A stretch of 64,000 nucleotides of DNA from Dolichospermum sp. DET69 (GCA_017355425.1 CP070233.1:5055501-5119500); one strand, 5' to 3'; shown: positions 9,418 to 18,362, counted from the first letter of the stretch. The notes: generated from the letters alone by a model not told the origin. Numbers and translations: made by a program.

Positions 9418-10299
9418 ATGCGCGATTATCCAAATTCAGAAATAGATCAATCTATAGCGGCTGAACTATATCAGCCTCTACCCAGAGGCAGACAAGTATT
9501 TACATATCTAATGAATGGGATTGCCTTCAGTTTGACTGGTTTAGCACTTCTGCCATTATTTTCGATATTGTGGGAAATTCTCCGCAAAGGACTTTTTGGC
9601 TTCAAACTAGATATGTTATTCCGGCCATTAATTGAAAATGGGTTTGCGAATGCTATTATTGGTACTATACTTATGGTAGGTATCGGTGCATTACTCAGTA
9701 TTCCTGTGGGAATAATGACGGGGATCTTTTTAGCAGAATTTAGTCAAACCAACCCAATTACTAAGTATGTTCGGTTTATTACTAGCATTCTTACAGGTGT
9801 TCCTTCCATCGTCGTCGGGATGTTTGCTTATGGTACGGTTGTTTTGTTAACCAAGGGATTTAGTGCCTTGGCTGGGGGCTTTGCCTTAGCTGTGATCATG
9901 CTACCAGTGATAGTATTGACAACAGAAGAGGCTTTAAAGCTAATTCCTGTTCCCCAACGTCTTGCATCCGCAGCTTTGGGCGGAACTCGCTTTCAAACCA
10001 CCTTTCGGGTTATTGTTAGTTCTGCTATCCCAGGAATAACTACTGGTATTTCCTTAGCTATAGCTCGTGCTTCTGGTGAAACTGCACCACTAATTTTTAC
10101 TGCTTTATTTAGTCAGAATTGGTCAGATAATTTATTAAGTCCTACTGCTTCCTTACCAGTATTAATTTTTAATCTTTATAATAATCCTGACCCAGAAGTA
10201 AACCAATTAGTATGGACTACTTCTATCATTCTTCTGACTTTAGTTTTGTTTTTCAGTCTGTTGTCTCGCGTAATTGCTAAGAAAAGTAAGCTCAAGTGA
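9418..10299 (+). CDS. pstA: Phosphate ABC transporter permease PstA
   Basis: 293-aa membrane permease paired with PstC. Six hydrophobic segments; coupling loop LIPVPQRLASAALGGTRFQTTFRVIVSSA; conserved ARASGETAPLIFTALF towards the C-terminus. The ATG lies directly at the end of an AAAATCC heptamer array, so the leader has been shaped by repeats. Followed by an IS605-derived miniature element before pstB. Confidence 0.94.
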   Translation: MRDYPNSEIDQSIAAELYQPLPRGRQVFTYLMNGIAFSLTGLALLPLFSILWEILRKGLFGFKLDMLFRPLIENGFANAIIGTILMVGIGALLSIPVGIMTGIFLAEFSQTNPITKYVRFITSILTGVPSIVVGMFAYGTVVLLTKGFSALAGGFALAVIMLPVIVLTTEEALKLIPVPQRLASAALGGTRFQTTFRVIVSSAIPGITTGISLAIARASGETAPLIFTALFSQNWSDNLLSPTASLPVLIFNLYNNPDPEVNQLVWTTSIILLTLVLFFSLLSRVIAKKSKLK

Positions 10300-10301
10300 A
10301 C

Positions 10302-10640
10302 TACCTACACTTCCCTGGCGGGTAAGTATAGGCTTCCTACCCAGTTAACAGCTTTTTGCTCTTCGAGAACAACAAGACTGATGTTAAGGCGATAGGCTGA
10401 CCCCTCGTTCCAAAGGCAAAATCAAGGTTAATCAACAAAAATGATCATGTATCTAGCTTGGTTATCGCTAATCTGATTCGCCTTGCCAAGATATTCAGTT
10501 CATAACACAAAATTTGTGAATTGTCTCCATGTTTTCCTTCCTTGCTGTCGCGTTGGTCGAAAAACCGTCGTCAATTCACGCGCCATTCATACCCCGATGC
10601 CCTATCGGGTCAGACGTGGAGCTTCTGTCGGTTAAGCTAA
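10302..10640 (-). mobile_element. IS200/IS605-type miniature element between pstA and pstB
   Basis: About 340 bases with no long ORF but with subterminal hairpins at both ends. One is at 10305-10332 (CTACACTTCCC opposite GGGTAAGTATAG) and the other at 10593-10609 (CCCGAT-GCCCT-ATCGGG). This arrangement is typical of IS200/IS605 ends, and the right-end-like side is at 10302, so the parental element would read on the minus strand. A short minus-strand frame near 10340-10440 may be a transposon-protein remnant. No transposase remains. Exact ends are uncertain. Confidence 0.5.
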
Positions 10641-10669
10641 AAAATTTTCTGTCCTATCTTTAGTTAATC

Positions 10670-11449
10670 ATGAGTAATCTAACCACTGCCATTCAAGTCA
10701 AAAATCTTAGCTTTTATTATGGAACCTATAAAGCTATTGAGGGGATATCATTAGATATCTACAAGAACCAAGTTACTGCATTAATTGGTCCTAGTGGTTG
10801 TGGTAAATCTACATTCATCAAAACTATTAATCGGATTAGTGAATTAGAAGGAAAAGTCAAAGTTGAAGGCCGGATAGAATTTTTCGGTCAAAATATCTAT
10901 GATCCTAAAATTAATATCAATCGTCTCCGTCGAGAAATTGGCATGGTATTCCAAAAGCCCAATCCTTTTCCGATGAGTATTTATGAAAATGTGGCTTACG
11001 GTGTGAAAATTGCCGGGAAACAGCCAAAAGTAGCATTAGATGAAATGGTTGAATCTGCGCTTAAGGATGCAGCTTTGTGGGATGAAGTCAAAGATAAACT
11101 GAATCAATCTGCTTCAGGGCTTTCTGGTGGACAACAACAACGTCTCTGTATTGCCAGGGCTTTAGCTGTTAAACCTAAGGTACTGCTTATGGATGAACCC
11201 TGTTCAGCCCTTGATCCTATTGCTACTATGAAAGTAGAAGAATTAATTCACAAGTTGCGAACAGAATTTACAATTGTGATTGTTACCCATAATATGCAGC
11301 AAGCGACTCGCGTTTCTGATTTTACTGCCTTTTTTAGCACCGATGAAAGTCGCATTGGTCAAATGGTGGAATTCGGGGAGACAGGTCAAATTTTTCGTAA
11401 TCCCTTAGATACTCGGACTCATGACTATGTGTCTGGACGATTTGGTTAA
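10670..11449 (+). CDS. pstB: Phosphate ABC transporter ATP-binding protein PstB
   Basis: 259-aa ATPase that energises phosphate import. Walker [10 protein letters not shown] (about residues 40-48), Q-loop [15 protein letters not shown] signature [15 protein letters not shown], Walker [14 protein letters not shown] and H-loop VTHNMQQA are all intact. Length and the PNPFPMSI segment are typical of PstB. Last gene of the pst cluster; no phoU follows, as cpcT is next. Confidence 0.95.
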   Translation: MSNLTTAIQVKNLSFYYGTYKAIEGISLDIYKNQVTALIGPSGCGKSTFIKTINRISELEGKVKVEGRIEFFGQNIYDPKININRLRREIGMVFQKPNPFPMSIYENVAYGVKIAGKQPKVALDEMVESALKDAALWDEVKDKLNQSASGLSGGQQQRLCIARALAVKPKVLLMDEPCSALDPIATMKVEELIHKLRTEFTIVIVTHNMQQATRVSDFTAFFSTDESRIGQMVEFGETGQIFRNPLDTRTHDYVSGRFG

Positions 11450-11550
11450 CTTTCAGGAGTTACTGAGTCAAAATATTTGTAAAATTACCAAATCAAGGGT
11501 CATCAGGATTTAAAATCAAAAGCGTTGCTCATGCAAAATCCAAAATTGGT

Positions 11551-12147
11551 ATGACTCATTCTACAGATATTACTACCTTAGCTAGGTGGATGGCGGCTGA
11601 TTTTAGTAATCAAGCCCAGGTTTTTGAGAATCCGGCTTTTTTTGCCCATATTCGTGTATGTATGCGTCCCCTTGATTTTGGGGTATTATCAGGGGTAAGT
11701 TTGTTTGTGGAACAAGCTTATGACTATATGCTGAATAAGCCCTATCGGGTGCGGGTGTTAAATTTGCTGACAGTAGGGGATAAAATCCACATTGAAAATT
11801 ACACTGTCAAAGAAGAAAAAGATTTTTATGGTGCTTCCCGCGATTTACCACGGTTGCAAAGTTTAACGGGCGATCGCCTAGATAAGCTTTCTGGTTGTAA
11901 CATGATTGTAGAGTGGACTGGTAGCAAGTTTAAAGGCACAGTCGAACCGGGAAAAGGCTGTATTGTCATGCGTGACGGGCAAAGAACCTATTTAGATAGT
12001 GATTTTGAACTTGATGATAAACAGTTCATCAGCCGCGACAGAGGCCGAAATCCTGACACAGATGAGCATATTTGGGGTTCTGTCGCTGGTCCATTTTACT
12101 TTGTCCGCTGGGGTAACTTTGCTGATGAAGTGAAAATAATTCCCTAA
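11551..12147 (+). CDS. cpcT: CpcT/CpeT-type phycobiliprotein chromophore lyase
   Basis: 198-aa lyase of the T family that attaches phycocyanobilin to Cys-153/155 of beta phycobiliprotein subunits. Family features include LARWMAADFSNQAQ at the N-terminus, RPYRVRVLNLL-like NKPYRVRVLNLL, GCNMIVEWTGSKFKGTVEPGKGCIV and HIWGSVAGPFYFVRW near the C-terminus. It is cytosolic and serves phycobilisome assembly. It stands alone between pstB and tRNA-Cys. CpcT versus CpeT cannot be separated with certainty from sequence reading alone. A GGACAGGC/GTCTGTCC hairpin at about 12161-12180 follows. Confidence 0.88.
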   Translation: MTHSTDITTLARWMAADFSNQAQVFENPAFFAHIRVCMRPLDFGVLSGVSLFVEQAYDYMLNKPYRVRVLNLLTVGDKIHIENYTVKEEKDFYGASRDLPRLQSLTGDRLDKLSGCNMIVEWTGSKFKGTVEPGKGCIVMRDGQRTYLDSDFELDDKQFISRDRGRNPDTDEHIWGSVAGPFYFVRWGNFADEVKIIP

Positions 12148-12269
12148 TCTCCAGTGGAGGACAGGCTTTGCGTCTGTCCAGTTCGTGAAAAAGAATGAAT
12201 AGCCTAAAAATTTTCGCCTAAATGGTGCAAATTTGGAAAAATGGTGCTAACATTAGTAACTATAGGCGC

Positions 12270-12340
12270 GGCGACATAGCCAAGTGGTAAGGCAAGGGTC
12301 TGCAAAACCTTCACCCCCGGTTCAAATCCGGGTGTCGCCT
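12270..12340 (+). tRNA. tRNA-Cys (GCA)
   Basis: 71-nt cloverleaf. Acceptor GGCGACA (12270-12276) pairs with TGTCGCC (12333-12339), then discriminator T. D arm GCC-AAGTGGTAA-GGC; anticodon loop CTGCAAA gives anticodon GCA; T arm CCCGG-TTCAAAT-CCGGG. The CCA end is not encoded. Confidence 0.96.
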
Positions 12341-12393
12341 TTAAGAAAGAACAGCCAAAAATAAGCAATATAAGCATTTTGGCAATCAATGAA

Positions 12394-12426
12394 GGGACGA
12401 GCGCAATGCCCGTCCCTAATTTTTTG
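12394..12426 (+). terminator. Rho-independent terminator-like hairpin after tRNA-Cys
   Basis: GGGACG (12394-12399) pairs with CGTCCC (12411-12416), followed by TAATTTTTT. It lies about 55 bases after the tRNA and is well placed to end its transcript. Confidence 0.65.
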
Positions 12427-12500
12427 GGGCAAGTTTGGGGTAAATTCGGCTAGTTTGGCATAGCTATTGGGGTAAAAGTAAAGAAAAGGTATCTACCCCA

Positions 12501-12530
12501 ATATAGCGGTTCTTAGTCGGATGAAATACA
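12501..12530. mobile_element. Solitary IS630-like terminal repeat remnant
   Basis: ATATAGCGGTTCTTAGTCGG begins at 12501. TATAGCGGTT is shared with the terminal repeats of the small element at 42861-42966 and resembles IS630-type ends with a TA target. No partner end or transposase was found nearby. Confidence 0.35.
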
Positions 12531-13016
12531 ATCGAGGGCGAGAGAAAAAAACTTCAACAACTTCAAGAAAAACTTACAAATTTATTAGAAGAACGAAAAG
12601 CTTGTTATCAACAATATTGTGCAACAATTGACTAAGCTCAAAGAGTTCGTTTAAAACGAAATCTTGATAATTTTGATAAAGAAATAGCTGAAGTAGAAAG
12701 TCAAATAGCTAAAAGGTAACTATCGTCAACAAACAACTGATGTCGGTAGTTTTCAAGTAGCCAATGAATTTGGGTTGTGTGATATGCACGGTAATGTCTG
12801 GGAATGGTATCAAGATGGTTGGCATGATGACTATAAAGGTGCGCCTATAAATGGTAGTGCTTGGTCAAGTCAAAGCGACAATAATCATCTCCTGCGTGGT
12901 GGTTCTTGGGACTACATTCCTGAAGCTTGCCGTTCTGCGTGTCGCAACATTAATCATGCGGGCTTCGACTTCAACAACGTCGGTTTTCGTGTTGTGTGTG
13001 GTGCTGCGTGGACTTA
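12531..13016 (+). pseudogene. Decayed coiled-coil plus FGE-like variable protein remnant
   Basis: The first part (12531-12718) reads as a charged coiled coil: KLQQLQEKLTNLLEERKACY, an in-frame TAA, then AQRVRLKRNLDNFDKEIAEV, ending in a stop. In another frame from about 12716 the C-terminal third of a formylglycine-generating-enzyme-like (SUMF1, C-type-lectin fold) domain follows: NYRQQTTDVGSFQVANEFG, DMHGNVWEW, LLRGGSW and GFRVVCGAAWT. The last 98 or so codons are open; an ATG at 12784 could start an 78-aa fragment. It matches the 3' end of the kinase-FGE gene at 16402-18300, including 3' flanking DNA. The C-terminus looks like a DGR variable region (separate entry). The gene lacks most of its FGE core and is inferred to be broken. 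Confidence 0.7.
12886..13016 (+). other. Candidate DGR variable region (in pseudogene)
   Basis: Codons after LLRGGSW are dominated by NNC/NNT forms at positions that would be AAC/AAT in a template: GAC TAC ATT, then AAC ATT AAT, and TTC GAC TTC AAC AAC GTC before GGT TTT CGT. The constant scaffold (CRSA, GFRVVC) is shared with the copy at 18160-18300, while the surface codons differ. This fits adenine-specific mutagenesis by a diversity-generating retroelement. No reverse transcriptase or template repeat was found in the window. Confidence 0.6.
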
Positions 13017-13084
13017 GTAGTCCTTTATACTCTTGCTCTTTTGCCCTTTACCCTTACGAGCGTAGTGACCTCTTAAAAATTTTT

Positions 13085-13129
13085 TTGTCTGAATCAGGAT
13101 TTACAGGATTTGAGGATTTACATGATTTT
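13085..13129. repeat. Solo arm of the GAATCAGGAT fold-back family
   Basis: TTGTCTGAATCAGGATTTAC begins at 13085 and continues with AGGATTTGAGGATTTACATG. It matches the left arm of the fold-back elements at 18451, 19302 and 42055, but no right arm follows. Confidence 0.6.
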
Positions 13130-13215
13130 TTGGTGATTTGTCAGTTTAGGTTTTGTATATTAAAATGATTGGTATGATTCGTGTAATTTGAAGAACAAAT
13201 ATAAACAATAAATAA

Positions 13216-13620
<405 letters not shown>

Positions 13621-13631
<11 letters not shown>

Positions 13632-13914
13632 TGAAGAAGTAAAATTGCAACTGCGTCCCCGTGTCACAGAAGTTGTGTCTATCAAAATACCCACAGATAC
13701 TTTAGCCTCTCTAGAAGAAGTAGCTGTTAATAGAGATATGTCTATAGAAGCCTTGCTGAAATTTTATATTGGACAAGGTTTACGAGCAGATATAGCCAAG
13801 TTATTTAATGAACGATTATTAAATACAACTTTACAAGTTTTGTCACGTCATATTCAATCTGAAGAAGAAGTTTCTCAAATTATGCAAGAAATTAAGACGG
13901 AAACAATTAGATAA
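13621..13914 (+). CDS. BrnA-like antitoxin
   Basis: 97-aa protein starting 11 bases before the brnT stop, the usual toxin-antitoxin overlap. The middle portion (VVSIKIPTDTLASLEEVAVN RDMSIEALLKFYIGQGLR) has a ribbon-helix-helix look like CopG/BrnA antitoxins. It would neutralise BrnT and repress the promoter. It is intact although its toxin is interrupted, so it may now be an orphan antidote. Confidence 0.7.
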
Positions 13915-13930
13915 ATTAATTTAACTGACC

Positions 13931-14545
13931 GTGAAATACTATCAACAACAACCTAACGCCTTTCCTGTTCAATATCTCCAGGACTTGTGGGGAGAAATCC
14001 AAGCTTGTCCATACTTTGCGATCAATAACCTGAACCGAGATTTTATTAATACTAAAGGCTTTTCTGTAGTATTTCAGCGTCAAGGTTTAGCGGAAGTTTG
14101 CCAAAAGTTCCCCTATTTCAAACCTTATTTAGATAAGGCACTTTTATCTAATTGTAATGCCTTTTATTTGAATCCTCTACTACTCAAGGCAGGTTCTCGC
14201 GTTGACCCACATATTGATCGGTCTTTGCGTTCCTATTGTAAAACCGTTGAACCACCTGCATCTGTGAGCGTTCTTTATGTGCGTGTACCGGAGGATATGG
14301 AGGGGGGAGAATTGGTGTTAAAATTGCAAAAACGCCAAGTTGGACAAATTAAACCTCAAACCAATTCTTTAATTTACTTTCAGGGTGATTTAACTCATGC
14401 TGTGAATGCAGTTACAACTCCTGGAAATCGGTTAAGTCTTGTGTGTGAACAGTATTGTTTGAGTGCAGCTGAACTTGAGGAAATACCACAGTTTACATTA
14501 GAGTCTAGGGCTAATCAAGGGAATGGGAAAAAGCAAAGGAAGTAA
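13931..14545 (+). CDS. 2-oxoglutarate/Fe(II)-dependent oxygenase
   Basis: 204 aa, GTG start at 13931 (KYYQQQPNAF follows), 16 bases after the BrnA-like gene. A double-stranded beta-helix oxygenase is suggested by the HxD pair in DPHIDRSLR (near residues 96-98), a distal iron-binding His in FQGDLTHAV, and an Arg in TPGNRLSLVCEQY that would bind 2-oxoglutarate. The GGELVL strand between them fits the prolyl-hydroxylase-like group. The substrate is unknown. Confidence 0.75.
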   Translation: MKYYQQQPNAFPVQYLQDLWGEIQACPYFAINNLNRDFINTKGFSVVFQRQGLAEVCQKFPYFKPYLDKALLSNCNAFYLNPLLLKAGSRVDPHIDRSLRSYCKTVEPPASVSVLYVRVPEDMEGGELVLKLQKRQVGQIKPQTNSLIYFQGDLTHAVNAVTTPGNRLSLVCEQYCLSAAELEEIPQFTLESRANQGNGKKQRK

Positions 14546-14558
14546 GTAAACTTTGCAA

Positions 14559-15098
14559 CTACTTACCATGTTCCCACTTATGCAAAAGTGGCATTGCAAA
14601 TAAACCCCAGGCCAAACCAGTAATCAAACCGAAAGGAGTAACAAGATAATTATTAAAATCCCACAAACCGAAAATCTGCGCTGCTAACTCCAAAGGATAA
14701 GCCATCATTAATACACTAGCAACAGCCGCACCATTCCAACCGTATTGACTTAACCAATAAATGCCTTTACCAGCAGTTACACTATATAAAATCCGAGTAA
14801 TTAACAACCCTGTTACTGTCCCATAGCAGCGCATACATACTGCCATGATAAAGGGTGGCGCTAACTCTAAACCCATTGTCGGTTGCGGACAAACGTGATT
14901 ACCCATAAAGTAAATAATGTCCGCAATACCTGGAAGCAAAAACACGCCAGACGCAGCCAGAAAAGGAGCAAGAGGGGGACCAAAAACCATCCCTGCTAAC
15001 AGGAAATCAGCAAAAAAACTTACCCAATTAACCTGTTTAATCTGTAAATCTCTTGACAAAATAACCCTTTGCATCTTCCTTTTCTCTACGCGAAACAT
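14559..15098 (-). CDS. DUF2085 family membrane protein
   Basis: 179 aa with four to five hydrophobic helices and the DUF2085 signature: GNHVCPQP, then CMRCYGTVTGLLI, with Cys pairs that may bind a metal. Function is unknown. An internal ATG at codon 9 (MQRVILSRD) is an alternative start. It lies directly downstream of the broken uma2 gene on the same strand, with three bases between the two. Confidence 0.75.
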   Translation of the reverse strand: MFRVEKRKMQRVILSRDLQIKQVNWVSFFADFLLAGMVFGPPLAPFLAASGVFLLPGIADIIYFMGNHVCPQPTMGLELAPPFIMAVCMRCYGTVTGLLITRILYSVTAGKGIYWLSQYGWNGAAVASVLMMAYPLELAAQIFGLWDFNNYLVTPFGLITGLAWGLFAMPLLHKWEHGK

Positions 15099-15101
15099 TT
15101 C

Positions 15102-16293
15102 TTAATCTATTGTATCTGGATCTATCCCCATTGCTCGTAAACGTTCGGCTAATTGTACAGCTTTAAGTTCTGCTTGTTCAGCCCTTTGCTGTTGCTGTTC
15201 AGCCCTTTGTTTTTGTTGTTCAGCCCTTAATTTTTGTAATTGGGCTTCTTCTTTACAAGATTACTCGGTAAGCGTAAAGCTCAGTCACTTTAGTGCTGAG
15301 ATATAAGCGACACGGGCGAAAATATTTAGCCTAACTCGTTGACTAGTAACAGTAGGTGTGATATACTTTTAAAAGTTCCATAGTTTAAGTATAACTAAAC
15401 AACGTAAAAACTTAACTAATTTGGTTTAGTGCGTAGTCATACCTAACAGTATTGCAGTTTAGGAAAGCTAAATTTGGTGAAAAATGAAATACAAAAATCG
15501 AGTACGGTAGGGCATACCGGAATTAACGCTTTAGGAGAATCGACCTCTGTTTTTGTTGGAGTAATCCAGCAATTGTAAGTTGGCTCATTGATTAAAGAAT
15601 CTCAGTGTCTTTAGACCTGAGAGTGTCAACTACCAATAATAAATTACCATCTAAATCCCACCAGCGTAGCCAAAGTTGTTCAGGATTATTTAAGTAACTT
15701 CCTTGCCATAATCCTAATTCTACACCTAAAGGGGGAATGGGATAATGTCCGCGTTCGTTAGGCTGCATTTTTTGGTAAGAAAAATCAACCAAATGATAAA
15801 CTTCTAATTTGCCATTATTAATTTCATAAATAGCATAGTAGGGAACGCGGATAATGCGCTCGTATACCCAGAATTTACCAGGTTTTTCACCTTCTTTTAA
15901 ACCCGGTAGAGGTGTTGTGTCTCTTTCTTCTTCACCATTACCACTAGCTAATTCTATAGCAATTAATGGAGGAATATATTCCCGCCATAAAACATAAGAA
16001 CGGCGAATTTTACCTGCTAATTGTGGTGCTACATCAGGGATATAAAACCAGTCTGGTGCTACTGTACCTTTTTCTGGTGGTTCTGTTTTGCGCCAATAAA
16101 TCCCACAATCTTGACCTATACAAAATTGTCCGTCGGGATGTAACTTTTGTAAAGTTTGAATTATTGAATCTGTGATAATTATACTTTGAGGATGTTCTTG
16201 AAAGTTTTTCACGAAAGTACCATCAGACTCTGGTAGTTGAGTATGATCAGGAAACTGCGGTGGTATAGCAATATCAGCCAGGGTTTCACTCAT
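15102..16293 (-). pseudogene. Uma2-family nuclease-like gene split by an IS605-type miniature element
   Basis: The N-terminal part (16293 down to 15630) shows the Uma2 PD-(D/E)XK-like fold: APDWFYIPDVAPQ, PPLIAIELASGNG and KFWVYERIIRVPYYAIYEI, ending WWDLDGNLLLV. The C-terminal coiled tail lies beyond the insertion (15256 down to 15102): KEEAQLQKLRAEQQKQRAEQ and AERLRAMGIDPDTID. Removing 15257-15629 (373 bases) joins them in frame as LLLVGKEEAQ and gives 272 aa. In the present state the ORF runs into the element and stops at 15592. Uma2 proteins are abundant in cyanobacteria and have no settled role. Confidence 0.85.
15257..15629 (+). mobile_element. 373-bp IS200/IS605-type element with TnpB C-terminal remnant
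   Basis: Preceded by TTAC (15253-15256) and ending in TCAA (15626-15629), the left target and right end tetranucleotides known for IS608. Both ends carry the same 21-base hairpin, CTCAG-N11-CTGAG (15280-15300 and 15601-15621). An open stretch at 15504-15578 encodes TVGHTGINALGESTSVFVGV IQQL and stop, the form of a TnpB C-terminus. TnpA and most of TnpB are gone. The retained right end overlaps the place where a TnpB omega RNA would lie. Confidence 0.8.
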
Positions 16294-16401
16294 ACTGTTT
16301 AAGAAATTGCAGTTGTTAGTTTAGTATTATATCAGAGAACAGGAATCGCGGAATTACTGAATATTGTATTATAAAGGTTATACAGTCATCTATCACAGTT
16401 T

Positions 16402-18300
16402 ATGATTTGCTGCTTAAACCCAGATTGTTCCCAACCTATCAACCCTGATGATAACGAGTTTTGTCAAAGTTGCAGAACCCCATTGATACCATTATTAATC
16501 AATCGCTTTCGAGTATTGCGGTTGCTTTCTGCTGAAGGTGGTTTTGGGAGAACCTATTTAGCGGAAGATAGCCAGAAACTCAATGAAACTTGTGTAATCA
16601 AGCAACTTGCACCTAAACAGTCAGGAACTTACGCTTTAAAAAAAGCCACAGAGTTATTTATTGAAGAAGCTAAACGTTTACAAGATTTAGGAGAACACCC
16701 GCAAATACCAACGCTGTTTGCTTATTTTGAAGATAATGGGTTTCTCTATTTGGTACAACAGTTTATTGAAGGGGAAAATTTATTAGATGAATTAGCACAA
16801 AAGGGAAAATACAAGGAAACCCAAATTCGGGAATTATTACTAGATTTATTACCATCTTTAAAGTTTATTCATGAGCGCCAGGTTATTCATCGGGATATTA
16901 AACTACAGAATATCATGCGCCGAGCCAGTGATGGTAAGTTGGTATTAATTGATTTTGGGGCTTCTAAACAATTAACTACCACAGTTCACACCCAAATAGG
17001 AACACGAATAGGTACTCATGGTTATAGTCCACTGGAACAAATTCAGCTTGGTGAAGCTTATCCAGCCAGTGATTTATTTGCTTTAGGTGCAACTTGTTTT
17101 CATCTTTTAACAGGGGTTCATCCTTTGAATTTATGGAAAAGAAATGGTTTTAGTTGGGTGAATAATTGGCGACAACATTTACCTAGTCCTGTAAGTCAGG
17201 AATTAGGTAAAGTTTTAGATAAGTTGTTGAAAATTGAGATTCTAGAACGGTATCAATCTGCGGATGAAGTCATCAAAGATTTACAAATTCCTTCTACCGG
17301 TTATGTACCTCCAAGCACAAACAAAAATTCATCTTCGGGAAATTCTACAATTATAATAAATGGTAAAATAGATCGTCGCGTTTTTATCTATGGAGCATTA
17401 TCTTTAAGTGCTGTAACTATCCCATTTGTGGGACAAAATTTATTTTCTGGGAAGCAAAATCCAACCTCAATTTCAAATAACCTGAAAACCTTTAGTTTTG
17501 AAGTGGTCAGCACTAACGCAACCGGAAACATCATTAACCGACGTAATGAAAGTGCAAAATATTTCACAGAAGATTTGGGAAGTGGTGTGACATTGGAAAT
17601 GGTGGAAATCCCAGGAGGAACATTTATCATGGGTTCACCGGAAAACGAAGCAGGAAGGGATTCAGACGAAAGTCCCCAACATCAAGTTACTGTTCCTAGT
17701 TTCTTCATGGGAAAATATGAATTGACACAGGCACAATATCAAGCTATCGTGGGTAGTAACCCTTCTCGATTCAAAAGCAATAATCGCCCAGTTGAACGAG
17801 TCAGTTGGAATGATGCAGTTAAATTCTGTGAAAAGTTAAGTCAAAAAACAGGAAAAAACTATAAATTACCCAGTGAAGCTGAATGGGAGTATGCTTGTAG
17901 AGCCGGAACTACTACACCATTTTATTTTGGTGAAAGTATTACCCCAGAATTGGTAAACTATAATGGTAATTACACTTATGCTTCTGCACCAAAAGGCCAG
18001 TATCGTCAACAAACCACAGATGTAGGTTCTTTTCCCCCTAACGCTTTTGGTTTGTATGATATGCACGGTAATGTGTGGGAGTGGTGTTTGGATGATTATA
18101 TAAATAATTATAGTGATGCTCCTAGAGACGGTAGTGCTTTGACAAGTCAAAGTGTATCAATCAAGCTGCTGCGCGGTGGTTCGTGGACCTTCATTCCTGG
18201 CTATTGCCGTTCTGCTTCTCGCAGCGACCTCAACCTCCTCGACGACTACTACTACTTTATTGGTTTTCGGGTTGTATGTAGTGGTGCGGCGAGGACTTAG
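16402..18300 (+). CDS. Zinc-ribbon Ser/Thr kinase fused to FGE-like (C-type-lectin fold) variable domain
   Basis: 632 aa. A zinc ribbon (CCLNPDC...CQSC, residues 3-24) leads into a Hanks-type kinase from about residue 36: glycine loop SAEGGFGRTYLAED, Lys67 in CVIKQL, catalytic VIHRDIKLQNIM near 159-170, and DFG in LVLIDFGASKQ. One membrane segment lies at about 328-345 (VFIYGALSLSAVTIPFVG). From about residue 393 an extracytoplasmic formylglycine-generating-enzyme-like domain follows (MVEIPGGTFIMGSPE, YELTQAQYQ, LPSEAEWEYACRAGT, DMHGNVWEW, LLRGGSW). Its last 45 residues look like a DGR variable region. I infer a receptor-like kinase whose outer ligand-binding surface can be diversified. Confidence 0.85.
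   Translation: MICCLNPDCSQPINPDDNEFCQSCRTPLIPLLINRFRVLRLLSAEGGFGRTYLAEDSQKLNETCVIKQLAPKQSGTYALKKATELFIEEAKRLQDLGEHPQIPTLFAYFEDNGFLYLVQQFIEGENLLDELAQKGKYKETQIRELLLDLLPSLKFIHERQVIHRDIKLQNIMRRASDGKLVLIDFGASKQLTTTVHTQIGTRIGTHGYSPLEQIQLGEAYPASDLFALGATCFHLLTGVHPLNLWKRNGFSWVNNWRQHLPSPVSQELGKVLDKLLKIEILERYQSADEVIKDLQIPSTGYVPPSTNKNSSSGNSTIIINGKIDRRVFIYGALSLSAVTIPFVGQNLFSGKQNPTSISNNLKTFSFEVVSTNATGNIINRRNESAKYFTEDLGSGVTLEMVEIPGGTFIMGSPENEAGRDSDESPQHQVTVPSFFMGKYELTQAQYQAIVGSNPSRFKSNNRPVERVSWNDAVKFCEKLSQKTGKNYKLPSEAEWEYACRAGTTTPFYFGESITPELVNYNGNYTYASAPKGQYRQQTTDVGSFPPNAFGLYDMHGNVWEWCLDDYINNYSDAPRDGSALTSQSVSIKLLRGGSWTFIPGYCRSASRSDLNLLDDYYYFIGFRVVCSGAART
18160..18300 (+). other. Candidate DGR variable region in kinase-FGE gene
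   Basis: After the constant LLRGGSW, codons run ACC TTC ATT CCT GGC TAT TGC, and eleven consecutive codons at 18212-18244 are NNC (AGC GAC CTC AAC CTC CTC GAC and so on). This is remarkable in a genome that favours A/T third positions and is what AAC codons become after adenine-specific mutagenesis. The constant block GFRVVC and the 3' end match the remnant at 12886-13016. Reverse transcriptase and template are not in the window. Confidence 0.7.
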
Positions 18301-18362
18301 TAGCCCTTTACGCTCTTGCTCTTTTGCCCTTTTCCCTTCTTTCTCTTTCCCCTTCTTAACCC

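Noticed and set aside
12204-12389. 61-aa minus-strand reading frame over the tRNA-Cys gene (contains KATPGFEPGVKVLQTLALPL).
   Set aside because: It is the antisense of the tRNA and is explained by its T-arm sequence; no RBS or conserved protein.
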